A DNA stretch of 64,000 nt from Flavobacterium azooxidireducens (lineage in GTDB: Bacteria; Bacteroidota; Bacteroidia; Flavobacteriales; Flavobacteriaceae), in the NCBI RefSeq assembly GCF_023195775.1, contig NZ_CP096205.1:3493001-3557000 (forward strand), written 5' to 3'. The notes beneath the pieces are model-generated. The model was given only the letters and a program-made list of their open reading frames with translations, made no database searches and was not told where the DNA came from. A program made the position numbers and the translations under genes. The stretch's first letter is position 1, and every line of letters begins with the position of its first letter. Of the stretch, positions 34,508 to 44,099 are shown piece by piece.

Positions 34508-35077
34508 TTATGATTTTGGTGTTACAACTGCATCAATAACGTGAATCACGCCATTAGATTGATTTACATCTGCAATTGTAACTTTCGATTTCCCTCCATT
34601 TTCATCCATCAAAATAACATCTTTTCCACTCATTGAAGCATATAATTTTCCACCACTCACGGTTTTAAACTCTGCTTTTCCATTTCCGTCTTTTATTGCC
34701 AACATAATATCTTTTGCACTAAACTTTCCTTGTAAAACGTGATACGTCAAAATTGTTTGTAAGGTTTTTAAATTTTCCGGTTTAAGTAAGGTTTCAACTG
34801 TTCCTTTTGGCAATTTATCAAATGCCGAATTGGTTGGTGCAAAAACAGTAAATGGTCCTTTTCCTTGTAAAGTTTCAACTAAACCTGCTGCCTTAACAGC
34901 TGCAACCAATGTGGTATGATCTTTAGAATTCACTGCATTTTCAACAATGTTTTTACTCGGATACATTGGAGCTCCACCCACTTGAACCGTTTTTTCTTTG
35001 GTTTGTGCAAAAGTTGATGTTCCAATCATCATTGCAAACGCAACTACTAAAGTTGCTAAATTTCTTTGTGTTTTCAT
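34508..35077 (-). CDS. Exported fasciclin-domain protein
   Basis: 189 residues with signal peptide ending TSTFAQ. One fasciclin (FAS1) domain, about 50-185, with the H1 motif (GPFTVFAPTNSAFDKLPKG), a YHVLQGK block and the H2-like NGVIHVIDAVVTP end. FAS1 proteins mediate adhesion or protein interaction at the cell surface; no enzymatic role is expected. Single gene. Confidence 0.92.
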   Translation of the reverse strand: MKTQRNLATLVVAFAMMIGTSTFAQTKEKTVQVGGAPMYPSKNIVENAVNSKDHTTLVAAVKAAGLVETLQGKGPFTVFAPTNSAFDKLPKGTVETLLKPENLKTLQTILTYHVLQGKFSAKDIMLAIKDGNGKAEFKTVSGGKLYASMSGKDVILMDENGGKSKVTIADVNQSNGVIHVIDAVVTPKS

Positions 35078-35192
35078 AATAGCTTTTTTAAGTTATAAAG
35101 TAAGTTACGCTGATAAAGAAATTTTGGTTTTCAATTACTTTCGATTTAACATTAGTTTGGTTACTGTTTATCGTTTAAAATAATTGCAAAAA

Positions 35193-35222
35193 AAAATCCC
35201 CTTGCTTTCACAAGAGGATTTT
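35193..35222 (-). terminator. Terminator of rpsA
   Basis: AAAATCCCCTTG and CAAGAGGATTTT pair with one mismatch around CTTTCA; on the minus strand the T-run follows. 22 bp after the rpsA stop. Confidence 0.8.
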
Positions 35223-35243
35223 AAAATATTTAGTTAAGAAATA

Positions 35244-37019
35244 TTATTTCTCTCCTTTTTCCATTTTAGCTTTAAGGTCAGCTAAAATTTGGTTGTTTTC
35301 TCCAAGAGTTTGAGCAGGAGCGTTCGTGTTGTTATTCGCAGCAACAGATTCTGAAGCAGCTTTCACGTTTTTCTCTTCTTCTTCTCTAAAGATGGATGTG
35401 TGCGAAGCAACAACTCTCTTAAATTCTTTATTGAATTCAATTACTTTGAAGTCAGCAGCATCACCTTTTTTCAATTTTTTACCATCTTCTTTTTCTAAAT
35501 GACGAGTTGGTACGAAAGCAACAACATCATCACCAAAATCAACTGTTGCACCTTTGTCAACAATTTCAGCGATAGTTCCGTTATGAACAGTTCCTACAGC
35601 AAAAGCATCTTCGTGCTTATCCCAAGGGTTTGCAGTAGTTTGTTTGTGACCTAAAGATAATTTACGTCCGTCAACATCCAATTCTAAAACAACAACATCT
35701 AACGTCTCACCAACATTGATGAATTCTGATGGATGTTTGATTTTTTTAGTCCAAGATAAATCTGAAATATAAATTAAACCATCGATACCTTCTTCTAATT
35801 CTACGAAAATACCAAAGTTTGTAAAGTTTCTAACGATACCGTTATGTTTAGAACCAACAGGATATTTAGAAGTGATATCAGTCCAAGGATCTTGCGACAT
35901 TTGTTTGATACCTAACGACATTTTTCTTTCGTCTCTGTCTAATGTTAATACAACAGCTTCTACTTCATCACCAATTTTCATAAAATCTTGAGCCGAACGT
36001 AAATGCGTTGACCAAGACATTTCTGAAACGTGGATTAAACCTTCAACACCTTCAGCAACTTCAATGAAAGCACCGTAATCAGCGATAACTACTACTTTAC
36101 CTTTCACTTTGTCACCTACTTTCAAGTCTGCATTCAATGCATCCCAAGGGTGAGCGTTTAATTGTTTTAAACCTAATTGGATTCTTGTTTTCTCATCATC
36201 AAAATCAAGAATTACAACGTTTAATTTTTGATCTAATTCAAGCACTTCGCTTGGGTGATTGATTCTTGACCAAGAAAGGTCAGTAATGTGGATTAATCCA
36301 TCAACACCACCTAAATCAATAAACACACCATAAGAAGTAATGTTTTTAACAACACCTTCTAATACTTGTCCTTTTTCTAATTGACCAATGATTTCTTTTT
36401 TCTGAACTTCGATATCAGCTTCGATAAGAGCTTTGTGAGAAACTACCACGTTTTTGAATTCGTGATTAATTTTTACCACTTTAAACTCCATCATTTTGTT
36501 TACATATTGATCGTAGTCACGGATTGGTTTCACATCAATTTGTGATCCCGGTAAGAATGCTTCAATTCCGAAAACATCAACAATCATACCTCCTTTTGTT
36601 CTACATTTCACAAAACCGTTTACGATTTCGCCTGACTCATTAGCAGCAATAACTCTGTCCCAAGCCTTGATAGTTCTAGCTTTTCTGTGCGATAAAACCA
36701 ATTGACCGGTTCTGTCTTCACGAACATCGATTAAAACTTCTACTTTGTCACCCACTTTTAATCCTGGGTTGTAACGGAATTCGTTTAATGAAATAACACC
36801 TTCCGATTTTGCATTGATATCAACGATAGCATCACGATCAGTAACACGAACAACAGTTCCCATTACTACTTCGTCGCTGTCAGTTGAAATGAAGGTTTTA
36901 GCAACTAACTCTTCAAATTCTCTTAGGTTTTTCTCATCTACAGCATCAATTCCTTCTTGGAAGTTATGCCAGTTAAAGTTTGCTAAAAACGCTTCTTGTT
37001 CTTTTAAAATTTCAGACAT
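35244..37019 (-). CDS. rpsA: 30S ribosomal protein S1
   Basis: 591 residues. S1 helps mRNA bind to the 30S subunit. Six S1 RNA-binding repeats are visible (from about residue 50: DEVVMGTVVRVTDRDAIVDI, GEIVNGFVKCRTKGGMIVDV, GQVLEGVVKNITSYGVFIDLG, GDKVKGKVVVIADYGAFIEV, GSKHNGIVRNFTNFGIFVEL, GTVHNGTIAEIVDKGATVDF). The low-complexity tail has AANNNTNAPAQ. Bacteroidota have weak Shine-Dalgarno usage, which gives S1 particular weight. It has its own promoter and terminator. Confidence 0.97.
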   Translation of the reverse strand: MSEILKEQEAFLANFNWHNFQEGIDAVDEKNLREFEELVAKTFISTDSDEVVMGTVVRVTDRDAIVDINAKSEGVISLNEFRYNPGLKVGDKVEVLIDVREDRTGQLVLSHRKARTIKAWDRVIAANESGEIVNGFVKCRTKGGMIVDVFGIEAFLPGSQIDVKPIRDYDQYVNKMMEFKVVKINHEFKNVVVSHKALIEADIEVQKKEIIGQLEKGQVLEGVVKNITSYGVFIDLGGVDGLIHITDLSWSRINHPSEVLELDQKLNVVILDFDDEKTRIQLGLKQLNAHPWDALNADLKVGDKVKGKVVVIADYGAFIEVAEGVEGLIHVSEMSWSTHLRSAQDFMKIGDEVEAVVLTLDRDERKMSLGIKQMSQDPWTDITSKYPVGSKHNGIVRNFTNFGIFVELEEGIDGLIYISDLSWTKKIKHPSEFINVGETLDVVVLELDVDGRKLSLGHKQTTANPWDKHEDAFAVGTVHNGTIAEIVDKGATVDFGDDVVAFVPTRHLEKEDGKKLKKGDAADFKVIEFNKEFKRVVASHTSIFREEEEKNVKAASESVAANNNTNAPAQTLGENNQILADLKAKMEKGEK

Positions 37020-37365
37020 TCTGAATAAAAATTTGTATTCTGTGTTCTCTTGAGTTTCTTAAAGCGATAGAAAACAGCAGAAGTTGTTTACATAAATAGT
37101 TTATACCCAATGGAAACTCTTCTCCGCCAAAAGGTGTGCAAAATTACGAACCTTTTTTGAATATACAAAACTATTTTTGAGGGAATTAGAGTGAAATTTC
37201 ATTGATTGAAAGATAAATAGTAAGTTTTTATCATTTCTTCAATTAAACAACTCATTTTCAACAACCAAATTCATTTAAAAAAGTTAAAAATTTCCTTATA
37301 AATAGGCTATTTTTATTTCTAAATAGTATCTTGTCAAAAAACATAAAAACCCAAAATACAATTTA
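37020..37365. other. 346-bp intergenic region between divergent rpsA and L,D-transpeptidase genes
   Basis: AT-rich and non-coding. It holds the rpsA promoter (37139-37168) and a leader of about 110 nt for rpsA. No hairpin strong enough to name, no repeat copy and no promoter for the plus-strand gene was found. Confidence 0.6.
37139..37168 (-). promoter_or_regulatory. rpsA promoter
   Basis: Minus strand: TTG (37166-37168), 19-nt spacer, TAATTTTG (37139-37146): matches the Bacteroidota consensus. Transcription would start near 37132, leaving a leader of about 110 nt. Confidence 0.7.
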
Positions 37366-38253
37366 ATGAAGACATATTTTAAATATACCATTTTCTTATT
37401 CGCATTCGCCTTATTGTTTTCCTGTCAAGATTCTAAAAATAAAGACGGTGTTGAACGCCCAAAACCAACCCGAAAATATGACAAACCACAAGATTTTACG
37501 TATACGATTTGGTCTTTAAAGAATGATTCCGTTCGTAAAGTTTTCAAATCTAAATTTTCAAGTAGTGAAATAACAACAATCGTTTCATTGAATCGTATTG
37601 ACAAAAATACACTTCAAAAAGCGGATACTTTGATCATTCCCAACAAATTAGATGATGATTTTTTAGCGTATTCTGCTTTTCCGTACACAATAAAAAATTT
37701 AAGTGATGTACCAAAAATTGCCATCTTCTCCTATCCTATTCAAGCTTATGGTTTATATGAATACGGCGAATTGGTCAAATGGGGTCCGTCTAGTTTAGGT
37801 TCAGAAGCACATAAAACACCAACAGGATTATTTTTTACCAACTGGAAAGGCGAAGAAGTACAAAGCACCGTGGATGATGAGTGGATTTTACGTTGGAATT
37901 TCAACATCGAAAATACAGAAGGTGTGGGCTGGCATCAATATGAATTGCCCGGTTATCCGGCTTCGCATTCGTGCTTGCGATTGTTAGAAAACGATGCCAA
38001 ATGGATGTATGATTGGGCAGACGAATGGATTTTGAAAGATGCCAATACCGTTGAAGCTAAAGGAATTCCTGTATTAGTTTTTGGTGAATATGATTTTGAT
38101 GGAAAATCCCCTTGGTTAAAATTAGTTGATGAACCAAAGGCGAATGATATTTCGGAAAAAGAATTAGAGAATTTAGTCGAGAGACACCTTTCTGAAATTA
38201 TGAAAGAACAAGAAAACAGAGAAAAAGTGTTGACCGAAAAACAAGTGGAATAG
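37366..38253 (+). CDS. L,D-transpeptidase (YkuD domain) lipoprotein
   Basis: 295 residues; lipobox LLFSC (Cys20). The YkuD domain spans about 115-235 with GSEAHKTPTGLFFTNW and the catalytic motif GYPASHSCLRL (Cys203, with His201). L,D-transpeptidases make 3-3 cross-links in peptidoglycan or attach proteins to it; here the lipid anchor places the enzyme in the periplasm. The C-terminal 35 residues form a charged helix (LENLVERHLSEIMKEQENRE). Convergent with the AsmA-like gene, 1 bp between stops. Confidence 0.88.
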   Translation: MKTYFKYTIFLFAFALLFSCQDSKNKDGVERPKPTRKYDKPQDFTYTIWSLKNDSVRKVFKSKFSSSEITTIVSLNRIDKNTLQKADTLIIPNKLDDDFLAYSAFPYTIKNLSDVPKIAIFSYPIQAYGLYEYGELVKWGPSSLGSEAHKTPTGLFFTNWKGEEVQSTVDDEWILRWNFNIENTEGVGWHQYELPGYPASHSCLRLLENDAKWMYDWADEWILKDANTVEAKGIPVLVFGEYDFDGKSPWLKLVDEPKANDISEKELENLVERHLSEIMKEQENREKVLTEKQVE

Positions 38254-38254
38254 T

Positions 38255-39817
38255 TTAAAGTAAGGTTTTCTTAAGCCCTTCACCAATGTTTCGCCACAGA
38301 AAATTGTAGAACGATTTTTCAGGAATTCTTTCCACTTCCACTTCAACTTCTTTGACTTTTTCATCAGAATCTTTTTTGACAAACAAATTACCAATAGCCG
38401 AAAGAAATTTATTTTTCTCTTTTCGGCTATTTTTTTTGTAAACGATGACGTTCAAATCTTCATATTTAATGGCAAAATTACCTTTTGATTTTAGATCATT
38501 TCCGGCGAAATTAAAATAGACTTCATCCAACATTCCTTCCACATCCACATTCATATACGGTTTGGTAAACGGTTTAAGTTGTTCGGCGGGAAAGTTTAAA
38601 ATCGTACCTTTTATTGTAAATCCGTCCATTTTATCTAGCACATTAAATTGCCAATCGACTTTCATCGGCGAAACATTCATAAAACGACAATCCACTTTAA
38701 TTTTCACATCCGATAAATTTCGCTCTTTATAACCGCTGTTAATATTGGTTACAGCCATATTAAATCGGTGAAATGATAGTAATCCCGATCCTTTTTCAAA
38801 CGTTTTTTCTTCTTCGTATTCTAAAATGGATTCACGAATTTGCAACGAATCAACTTGCAATTTAAACGGAATTTCTCGCAATAATTTGTTATACAATGGC
38901 TTTTTGGAAAGATCGTCATTTGGAATTTTTGATCGATAAATATTAGCATAAACCGAATCTAAAACGATATTTTTTGAATGAAAATAAAAATCTTCTTCGT
39001 CAAAACCCCAATCCATATCTTTTAATGAAATCGATTGAATGCTTACCGAAAAAATATCTTTTTCAACGGGAATTTTTCTAACAAATTCAGCTCGACTGTA
39101 TTCCGGAATTAATTTGAAATTTTCAATTTTTAAATCTGATTTTGTACTTAGAATAGTTGATGCTTTTAAGTGATAAAATTCGTTGGCTCTGAAATAAATA
39201 CTATCACACGAAAAATCAAAATCTTTGTAATTGAATGGAATTTTCTCTTTGATTGTTTCATCATCCAAAATAACATTATCCAATTCTAAGGAAAGATTAC
39301 TGATGACTAATGAAGGCAAATTTGTTTTAGTTGAAATGATTTTCAGATTAGCATTTTCCAATTCAATATCCGAAACCGAAATGGTGTTTTTAAAAGGTTT
39401 TACGACACTTTCATTAATACTTTTCGGATTATTTAGTGCTTTGTCATCATTTTTATAGAGAATAATTTCCGGCTGCGAAATAATTAGTTTAGAAGCTTTG
39501 ATTTTTTTATTGAAAAGGAAACTCCAAATGCTAATTCCTTTAATGTCAACATCTGAAATTGTAGCAAATAATCCGGTTTTATCGGATGTTTCATTCATTG
39601 CTTTTTTGGGAACAATCGTAATATCATTGATTAAAATCGTTCCGCTCAACAATGTAATGTCAATCGTTTTGTAAACAATATGATAAGGCGAATCGTTATT
39701 CTCGTTGATGATTTTAGGCAATTCTTTTTTAATCCAAAAGCTCAATCCGATATTTAAAACGAAAATCAGAGCTAGTAAACTTAAAACGAAAATGACTATT
39801 TTTTTCCACCAAACCAT
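38255..39817 (-). CDS. AsmA/DUF748-like inner-membrane-anchored protein
   Basis: 520 residues. N-terminal transmembrane helix (KKIVIFVLSLLALIFVLNIGLSF) followed by a long beta-rich periplasmic part. Repeating stretches such as INDITIVPKK, IDITLLSGTILI and LKIENFKLIPEYS resemble the groove-type AsmA/DUF748 family, which is thought to move or handle lipids between the membranes. Late residues are basic. Domain assignment is by pattern and moderately sure. No functional link to its neighbours is evident. Confidence 0.6.
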   Translation of the reverse strand: MVWWKKIVIFVLSLLALIFVLNIGLSFWIKKELPKIINENNDSPYHIVYKTIDITLLSGTILINDITIVPKKAMNETSDKTGLFATISDVDIKGISIWSFLFNKKIKASKLIISQPEIILYKNDDKALNNPKSINESVVKPFKNTISVSDIELENANLKIISTKTNLPSLVISNLSLELDNVILDDETIKEKIPFNYKDFDFSCDSIYFRANEFYHLKASTILSTKSDLKIENFKLIPEYSRAEFVRKIPVEKDIFSVSIQSISLKDMDWGFDEEDFYFHSKNIVLDSVYANIYRSKIPNDDLSKKPLYNKLLREIPFKLQVDSLQIRESILEYEEEKTFEKGSGLLSFHRFNMAVTNINSGYKERNLSDVKIKVDCRFMNVSPMKVDWQFNVLDKMDGFTIKGTILNFPAEQLKPFTKPYMNVDVEGMLDEVYFNFAGNDLKSKGNFAIKYEDLNVIVYKKNSRKEKNKFLSAIGNLFVKKDSDEKVKEVEVEVERIPEKSFYNFLWRNIGEGLKKTLL

Positions 39818-39877
39818 AGAAAATGTTTAATTTTTAAATATAGTGAGTAATTGACGAAGAAATACTAAATAAAGCAT

Positions 39878-39904
39878 AAAAAAACCTGCTTGGATGAGCA
39901 GGTT
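39878..39904 (-). terminator. Terminator downstream of the UDG-like gene
   Basis: Perfect 8-bp stem (AACCTGCT / AGCAGGTT) with a 6-nt loop and T7 in the minus direction. It lies just after a non-ORF remnant that ends in TAA at 39923. Confidence 0.8.
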
Positions 39905-39922
39905 AATATTTATTTTAGACTA

Positions 39923-39994
39923 TTAACGTGTTGCCGCTTTGTAAAAGCAATGATTTTCAGTATGACCTTCATTGGAAGCAAGAAACTCGTAATT
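39923..39994 (-). pseudogene. C-terminal remnant of an unidentified protein
   Basis: In one minus-strand frame, just past the stop of the UDG-like gene, the sequence encodes NYEFLASNEGHTENHCFYK, ending AATR and TAA, followed directly by the terminator. It is in a different frame from the UDG-like gene and has no start. It looks like the surviving 3' end of a gene that was replaced; length is too short for proof. Confidence 0.3.
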
Positions 39995-39996
39995 TT

Positions 39997-40725
39997 CTAT
40001 TTTGTTTCAATTTGAATTGAATTTTCTCTAATGAAATTTACGATTATTTCACAGATGTTAGGAATCAATTCAGCAGTTATTCGATTAGTTAATTGTCTTG
40101 TATGGATTAATAATTTTGGCTTTTTTTCATTTTCATTTTCAAAGTGTACCCATATTTTGTCTTTTGAATTATGATCGTATAAACTATTAAATTTTACATT
40201 AAATAATTCACAAACTTCTCCTGGATATGTTTCAATATATTCATTATCGCTAGCAAATATTATTATCACAGGGAATTGTTGAATGAATTGACTTTTAAAG
40301 TAATCAGCTTTTCTTAATTTAAGTTCTTCCTTAAATTTTTCTTGCTTTTTTGCATCCTTTGTATTTGGTGCGTGCAAATTACTTAATTCGGTTGTAAATA
40401 CATTTTCAATAAAACTAATTTCATATTTGTCTTCTTTATCAAGATTAATATTTAATTTTGACAAAATACAATCATATAACTTTTGATACCTTTGCCAAGT
40501 GTGATTTAAATTCCTGTTTTTTACTTCATTAGGAATATATCTTGCGGAATAATTGAACTTCTTTTCTTTCCAAGATTTAAAACTTCCGTGAAACATTTCT
40601 AACTCAGAATCTGCCCCAGCTTCTTTGCCAATAAATAAAATTTTAGCATTAGGATTACCTAATCCTATGTACTGCTTTTCTGATATATTTTCAAGAAGTT
40701 CTTCAAAACATTTATTTTCTTTCAT
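39997..40725 (-). CDS. Uracil-DNA glycosylase superfamily-like protein of unknown function
   Basis: 242 residues, no signal peptide. The start resembles the UDG superfamily entry motif: LGNPNAKILFIGKEAGADSE (compare G-x-P-x-A-x-I-L-F-I-G). The later part has QFPVIIIFASDNEYIE and LLIHTRQLTNR, where H-x-R-Q is at the place of the second conserved UDG motif. Many members with this layout lack glycosylase activity. Low GC and an orphan position suggest transfer. No function is proposed beyond a possible UDG fold. Confidence 0.5.
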   Translation of the reverse strand: MKENKCFEELLENISEKQYIGLGNPNAKILFIGKEAGADSELEMFHGSFKSWKEKKFNYSARYIPNEVKNRNLNHTWQRYQKLYDCILSKLNINLDKEDKYEISFIENVFTTELSNLHAPNTKDAKKQEKFKEELKLRKADYFKSQFIQQFPVIIIFASDNEYIETYPGEVCELFNVKFNSLYDHNSKDKIWVHFENENEKKPKLLIHTRQLTNRITAELIPNICEIIVNFIRENSIQIETK

Positions 40726-40760
40726 ATTTTACTTTGTGCGTTAACATTACTTCGAAGCTT

Positions 40761-42644
40761 CTAACTCTTTATCTTATAAATAAAGCTCTCATTCACGTCA
40801 ATCTTCACCTTAAACTTCCCTACTCCATTTTCAATAACTAATTCAGTTGAACTTTTTCCGTACAATTGATCTTTTAATTTATATTTTCCGTCTTTTAGAT
40901 TCATTTTTTTCACCACATCTGCCGGAATCATCACATCACATTGTACGGGTGTATTTTGATTAAAATTAGTCACAATCACCAATTTCTCGTCGTCACTCCA
41001 ACGCACAAACGAATACAATCCGAAATCATAATTGGAACCGGCATTCAAATTGGCATCGTGAATTTGCTCGAATTCACCCATCAAAGCACTGCTTTTTAAG
41101 GTAAAATTCAATAAACGTTTATAGAAATCACGTAATTCTTTTTCTTCCGGTTTTAATTGTCCGCCATCAAATTTTCCATCATTCATCCAACGTTGATGAT
41201 GCGGAACACCAACATAATCAAAAATGGAGGTGCGTGAATTTTTTCCGAAACCGGCATCAAGAGCTCCCGGTTCGCCCACTTCCTGACCAAAATAAATCAT
41301 CGTGGGCGATGAACTGATTGTTGCTGAAACAACCATCAACGGTTTTCCTTTTTTAGCATCTCCTGCAAACTGTGGACTCGCCAAACGTTGTTCGTCGTGG
41401 TTATCTAAAAAGTGTAACATATGGTGTTCGATATCTTTCAAATCTTCACGAATTCCTGATATATTTTTCGGTAAACCGCGACCTTGCACGATGTTTTTCA
41501 ATGTGTCATACATTTGCACTTTATCATACAAATAATCCATTTTTCCTAAATGAATGTAATTTCTGTATTCACCCGGATTATACACTTCTGCCAGCAAAAA
41601 CGCATTCGGATTTTTCATTTTGATGGATGAATTCATATAACTCCAAAATTCCACCGGAACCATTTCTGCCATATCATAACGGAAACCATCCACACCTTTA
41701 TCAATCCAATAATGAGTGATATCTTTAAATTTTTTCCAAGAATCCGGCACGTCTTTTCCTTTCCAAAAATCGGCGTGAGCTTTGTAATCTTTTTTGTCAA
41801 AACCTTCGGGTAACGTTGGAAAATCTTTTGAACCATCTGGTTTTACGCCATAATTAATTTTGACTGTCTCATACCAATCATTGATGTCTGGTTTGGCTAA
41901 TCGAGATCCATTTCCTGTCCATTTTGCAGGAATTTCTTCAAATTTGCCATCTGATAACGGATGTTTTTCGCCACCTAATGGTTTGTAATTAGCATCAGTT
42001 GGCACTTCAAATTTGGAATTTGGAATGTAATAAAAGTTATTATTTCGCTTGTATTCAATCGATTTATCATCATCTGCACCAAAGTCTTTTACACCTTTCG
42101 GATTCGTCTTTCCTTCATATTTTCTGGCGATGTGATTGGGAACAATGTCGATGACGACTTTCAAACCGTTTTTGTGAGTGCGTTCAATCAACGCTTCAAA
42201 TTCTTCTAATCTTTTTGTCGGATCAACTGCCAAATCAGGATTTACATTATAATAATCTTTCACGGCATATGGCGAACCGGCACGGCCTTTCACCACATCC
42301 GGATCATCGTTAGAAATGTCATATTTTGTATAATCATTTATTAATGCGTGATGCGGAACACCGGTGTACCAAATGTGCGTTACACCCAAATCTTTAATTT
42401 CCTGAAGAGCTTTATCGGTGAAATCATTGAACTTTCCAACACCATTTTCTTCGATTGTTCCCCACGGTTTGTTAGTAGCATTTGTGTTTCCAAATAATCG
42501 TGTAAAAACTTGATATACAACAATTTTATGTTCTGAATTGGATTCAGTTACCGTTTCTGTTTGGGCCTTCATATTTTTTTGTTCGCAGGATAAAGTTGAG
42601 AATAAGACGATGGTGCTAAGAGCAACCGCTGATTTTTTGAGCAT
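40761..42644 (-). CDS. Alpha-amylase family GH13 glycoside hydrolase, lipoprotein
   Basis: 627 residues. Lipobox STLSC near residue 19 puts it in the outer membrane or periplasm. The GH13 regions are visible: VIDIVPNHIA (region I), GFRYDMAEMVP (region II, nucleophile Asp), LLAEVYNPG (region III, acid/base Glu) and FLDNHDEQRL (region IV, transition-state Asp). The C-terminal beta-domain contains YDFGLYSFVRWSDDEKLVIVTNF. Alpha-glucan substrates are likely; no SusC/SusD pair is next to it, so it is not in a polysaccharide-utilisation locus here. Confidence 0.93.
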   Translation of the reverse strand: MLKKSAVALSTIVLFSTLSCEQKNMKAQTETVTESNSEHKIVVYQVFTRLFGNTNATNKPWGTIEENGVGKFNDFTDKALQEIKDLGVTHIWYTGVPHHALINDYTKYDISNDDPDVVKGRAGSPYAVKDYYNVNPDLAVDPTKRLEEFEALIERTHKNGLKVVIDIVPNHIARKYEGKTNPKGVKDFGADDDKSIEYKRNNNFYYIPNSKFEVPTDANYKPLGGEKHPLSDGKFEEIPAKWTGNGSRLAKPDINDWYETVKINYGVKPDGSKDFPTLPEGFDKKDYKAHADFWKGKDVPDSWKKFKDITHYWIDKGVDGFRYDMAEMVPVEFWSYMNSSIKMKNPNAFLLAEVYNPGEYRNYIHLGKMDYLYDKVQMYDTLKNIVQGRGLPKNISGIREDLKDIEHHMLHFLDNHDEQRLASPQFAGDAKKGKPLMVVSATISSSPTMIYFGQEVGEPGALDAGFGKNSRTSIFDYVGVPHHQRWMNDGKFDGGQLKPEEKELRDFYKRLLNFTLKSSALMGEFEQIHDANLNAGSNYDFGLYSFVRWSDDEKLVIVTNFNQNTPVQCDVMIPADVVKKMNLKDGKYKLKDQLYGKSSTELVIENGVGKFKVKIDVNESFIYKIKS

Positions 42645-42707
42645 AGAATTTACTTTTTAAAGGTCTAAATATACAAAAAATAGTGAATAGCGATTAGTAA
42701 TTAGTGA

Positions 42708-43304
42708 TTAGCCTCTTTCTTTCAAAATTTTCACAATATCATTCAATTCAAAACCTTTTGCTTTCAATAAAATTAAATAATGAAAAAGTAAATCGGCACT
42801 TTCATTCAAAAATAAATCATCGTTGGAATCTTTGGCTTCAATGACCATTTCGATTGCCTCCTCGCCTACTTTCTGGGCAATTTTATTGATTCCTTTCGCA
42901 AATAAAGAGGCTACATAACTTTTTTCAGTTTCGCCATTTTCTTTACGAAGTTGAATTGTATTTTCTAGCTCTGATAAAAACCCAAATTTTGTTTTATTGG
43001 GCTGTTGCCAACAAGTTTCGGCTCCCGTATGGCAAACTGGGCCGATTGGATTCACTTGAATTAAAAGTGTATCATTGTCGCAATCCGCTTCGATTGAAAC
43101 AAGATTGAGAAAATTGCCGCTTTCTTCGCCTTTTGTCCACAACCTATTTTTGGTTCGACTGAAAAATGTGACTTTTTGAGAAGAAATTGTTTGTTGATAG
43201 GCTTCTTCGTTCATATATCCCAACATCAAAACGATTTTAGTAGTTGCATCTTGAATAATCGCTGGGATTAATCCATCTTTATTTTTGGTAAAATCTAGTT
43301 TCAT
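42708..43304 (-). CDS. hisIE: Bifunctional phosphoribosyl-AMP cyclohydrolase/phosphoribosyl-ATP pyrophosphatase
   Basis: 198 residues from the ATG at 43304 (MKLDFTKNKDGLIPAI); an upstream TTG adds three residues. It carries out steps 2 and 3 of histidine synthesis. The HisI half (about 1-105: MLGYMNEEAYQ, SRTKNRLWTKGEESGN, CDNDTLLIQVNPIGPVCHTG) binds zinc; the HisE half (about 110-198) has EKSYVASLFAKG, KVGEEAIEMVIEA and NESADLLFHYLIL. Last gene of the his operon, 5 bp behind hisF. Confidence 0.95.
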   Translation of the reverse strand: MKLDFTKNKDGLIPAIIQDATTKIVLMLGYMNEEAYQQTISSQKVTFFSRTKNRLWTKGEESGNFLNLVSIEADCDNDTLLIQVNPIGPVCHTGAETCWQQPNKTKFGFLSELENTIQLRKENGETEKSYVASLFAKGINKIAQKVGEEAIEMVIEAKDSNDDLFLNESADLLFHYLILLKAKGFELNDIVKILKERG

Positions 43305-43309
43305 AAATA

Positions 43310-44065
43310 TCAAATTCTAACTGGAATTCCAGCTGTTTTTAAATAATTTTTTAAATCTGGAATTGAAATTTCATTGTAATGAAAAACGCTGGCTGCTAAA
43401 GCTGCATCGGCATTTCCGATGGAAAAAGCTTCTTCAAAATGTTGCATTGTTCCTGCTCCACCCGAGGCAATAATGGGGAGATTTACTGTTTTGGATAATT
43501 GAGCCAACGCGTCATTAGCAAAACCATTTTTTGTTCCGTCATTATTCATTGAGGTGAATAAAATTTCTCCTGCTCCAAGTTGTTCCACTTCTTTTGCCCA
43601 ATCAAATAAATCCAATTCGGTGGCGACTTTTCCTCCAACTAAATGTACTTTCCAGTTTTCATTGATTAATTTAGCATCAATGGCAACCACAACGCATTGT
43701 CTTCCAAAGTTTTTGGCAATTTCTGAGATTAATTTGGGATTCTTAACTGCGGAAGAATTAATGGAAATTTTATCTGCTCCGTTTTTCAACAATAGTTCTA
43801 CATCTTCAACCGATGAAATTCCGCCACCAACCGTAAACGGAATAGTAATCGTTTGAGCCACTTTTTGAACAAGTTGAACCAATGTTTGTCGGCGTTCTTC
43901 TGTGGCAGAAATATCTAAAAAAACCAATTCATCCGCACCTTCCAAACTGTATTTCAAAGCTAACTCTACCGGATCGCCGGCATCTTTTAATTCTAAAAAA
44001 TTAATGCCTTTTACGGTTCTTCCATTTTTTATGTCTAGGCAGGGGATTATTCTTTTTGTCAACAT
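43310..44065 (-). CDS. hisF: Imidazole glycerol phosphate synthase subunit HisF
   Basis: 251 residues from the ATG at 44065 ([20 protein letters not shown]), the family's standard start; the longer frame begins at TTG inside a repeat. (beta-alpha)8 barrel cyclase: LDIKNG (Asp11), [18 protein letters not shown] (Asp130 region), [14 protein letters not shown] and SGGAG. It works with HisH. The repeat CGCAAAGACGCAAAGACGC lies just upstream. Confidence 0.96.
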   Translation of the reverse strand: MLTKRIIPCLDIKNGRTVKGINFLELKDAGDPVELALKYSLEGADELVFLDISATEERRQTLVQLVQKVAQTITIPFTVGGGISSVEDVELLLKNGADKISINSSAVKNPKLISEIAKNFGRQCVVVAIDAKLINENWKVHLVGGKVATELDLFDWAKEVEQLGAGEILFTSMNNDGTKNGFANDALAQLSKTVNLPIIASGGAGTMQHFEEAFSIGNADAALAASVFHYNEISIPDLKNYLKTAGIPVRI

Positions 44066-44073
44066 AATTATTT

Positions 44074-44099
44074 CTCGCAAAGACGCAAAGACGCTAAGC
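44074..44099. repeat. CGCAAAGACGC-type short repeat between hisA and hisF
   Basis: CTCGCAAAGACGCAAAGACGC, with an internal duplication (GCAAAGAC twice). It supplies the TAG stop codon of hisA and sits 9 bp before the hisF ATG. Such units are common in Bacteroidota intergenic repeats. Confidence 0.6.
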
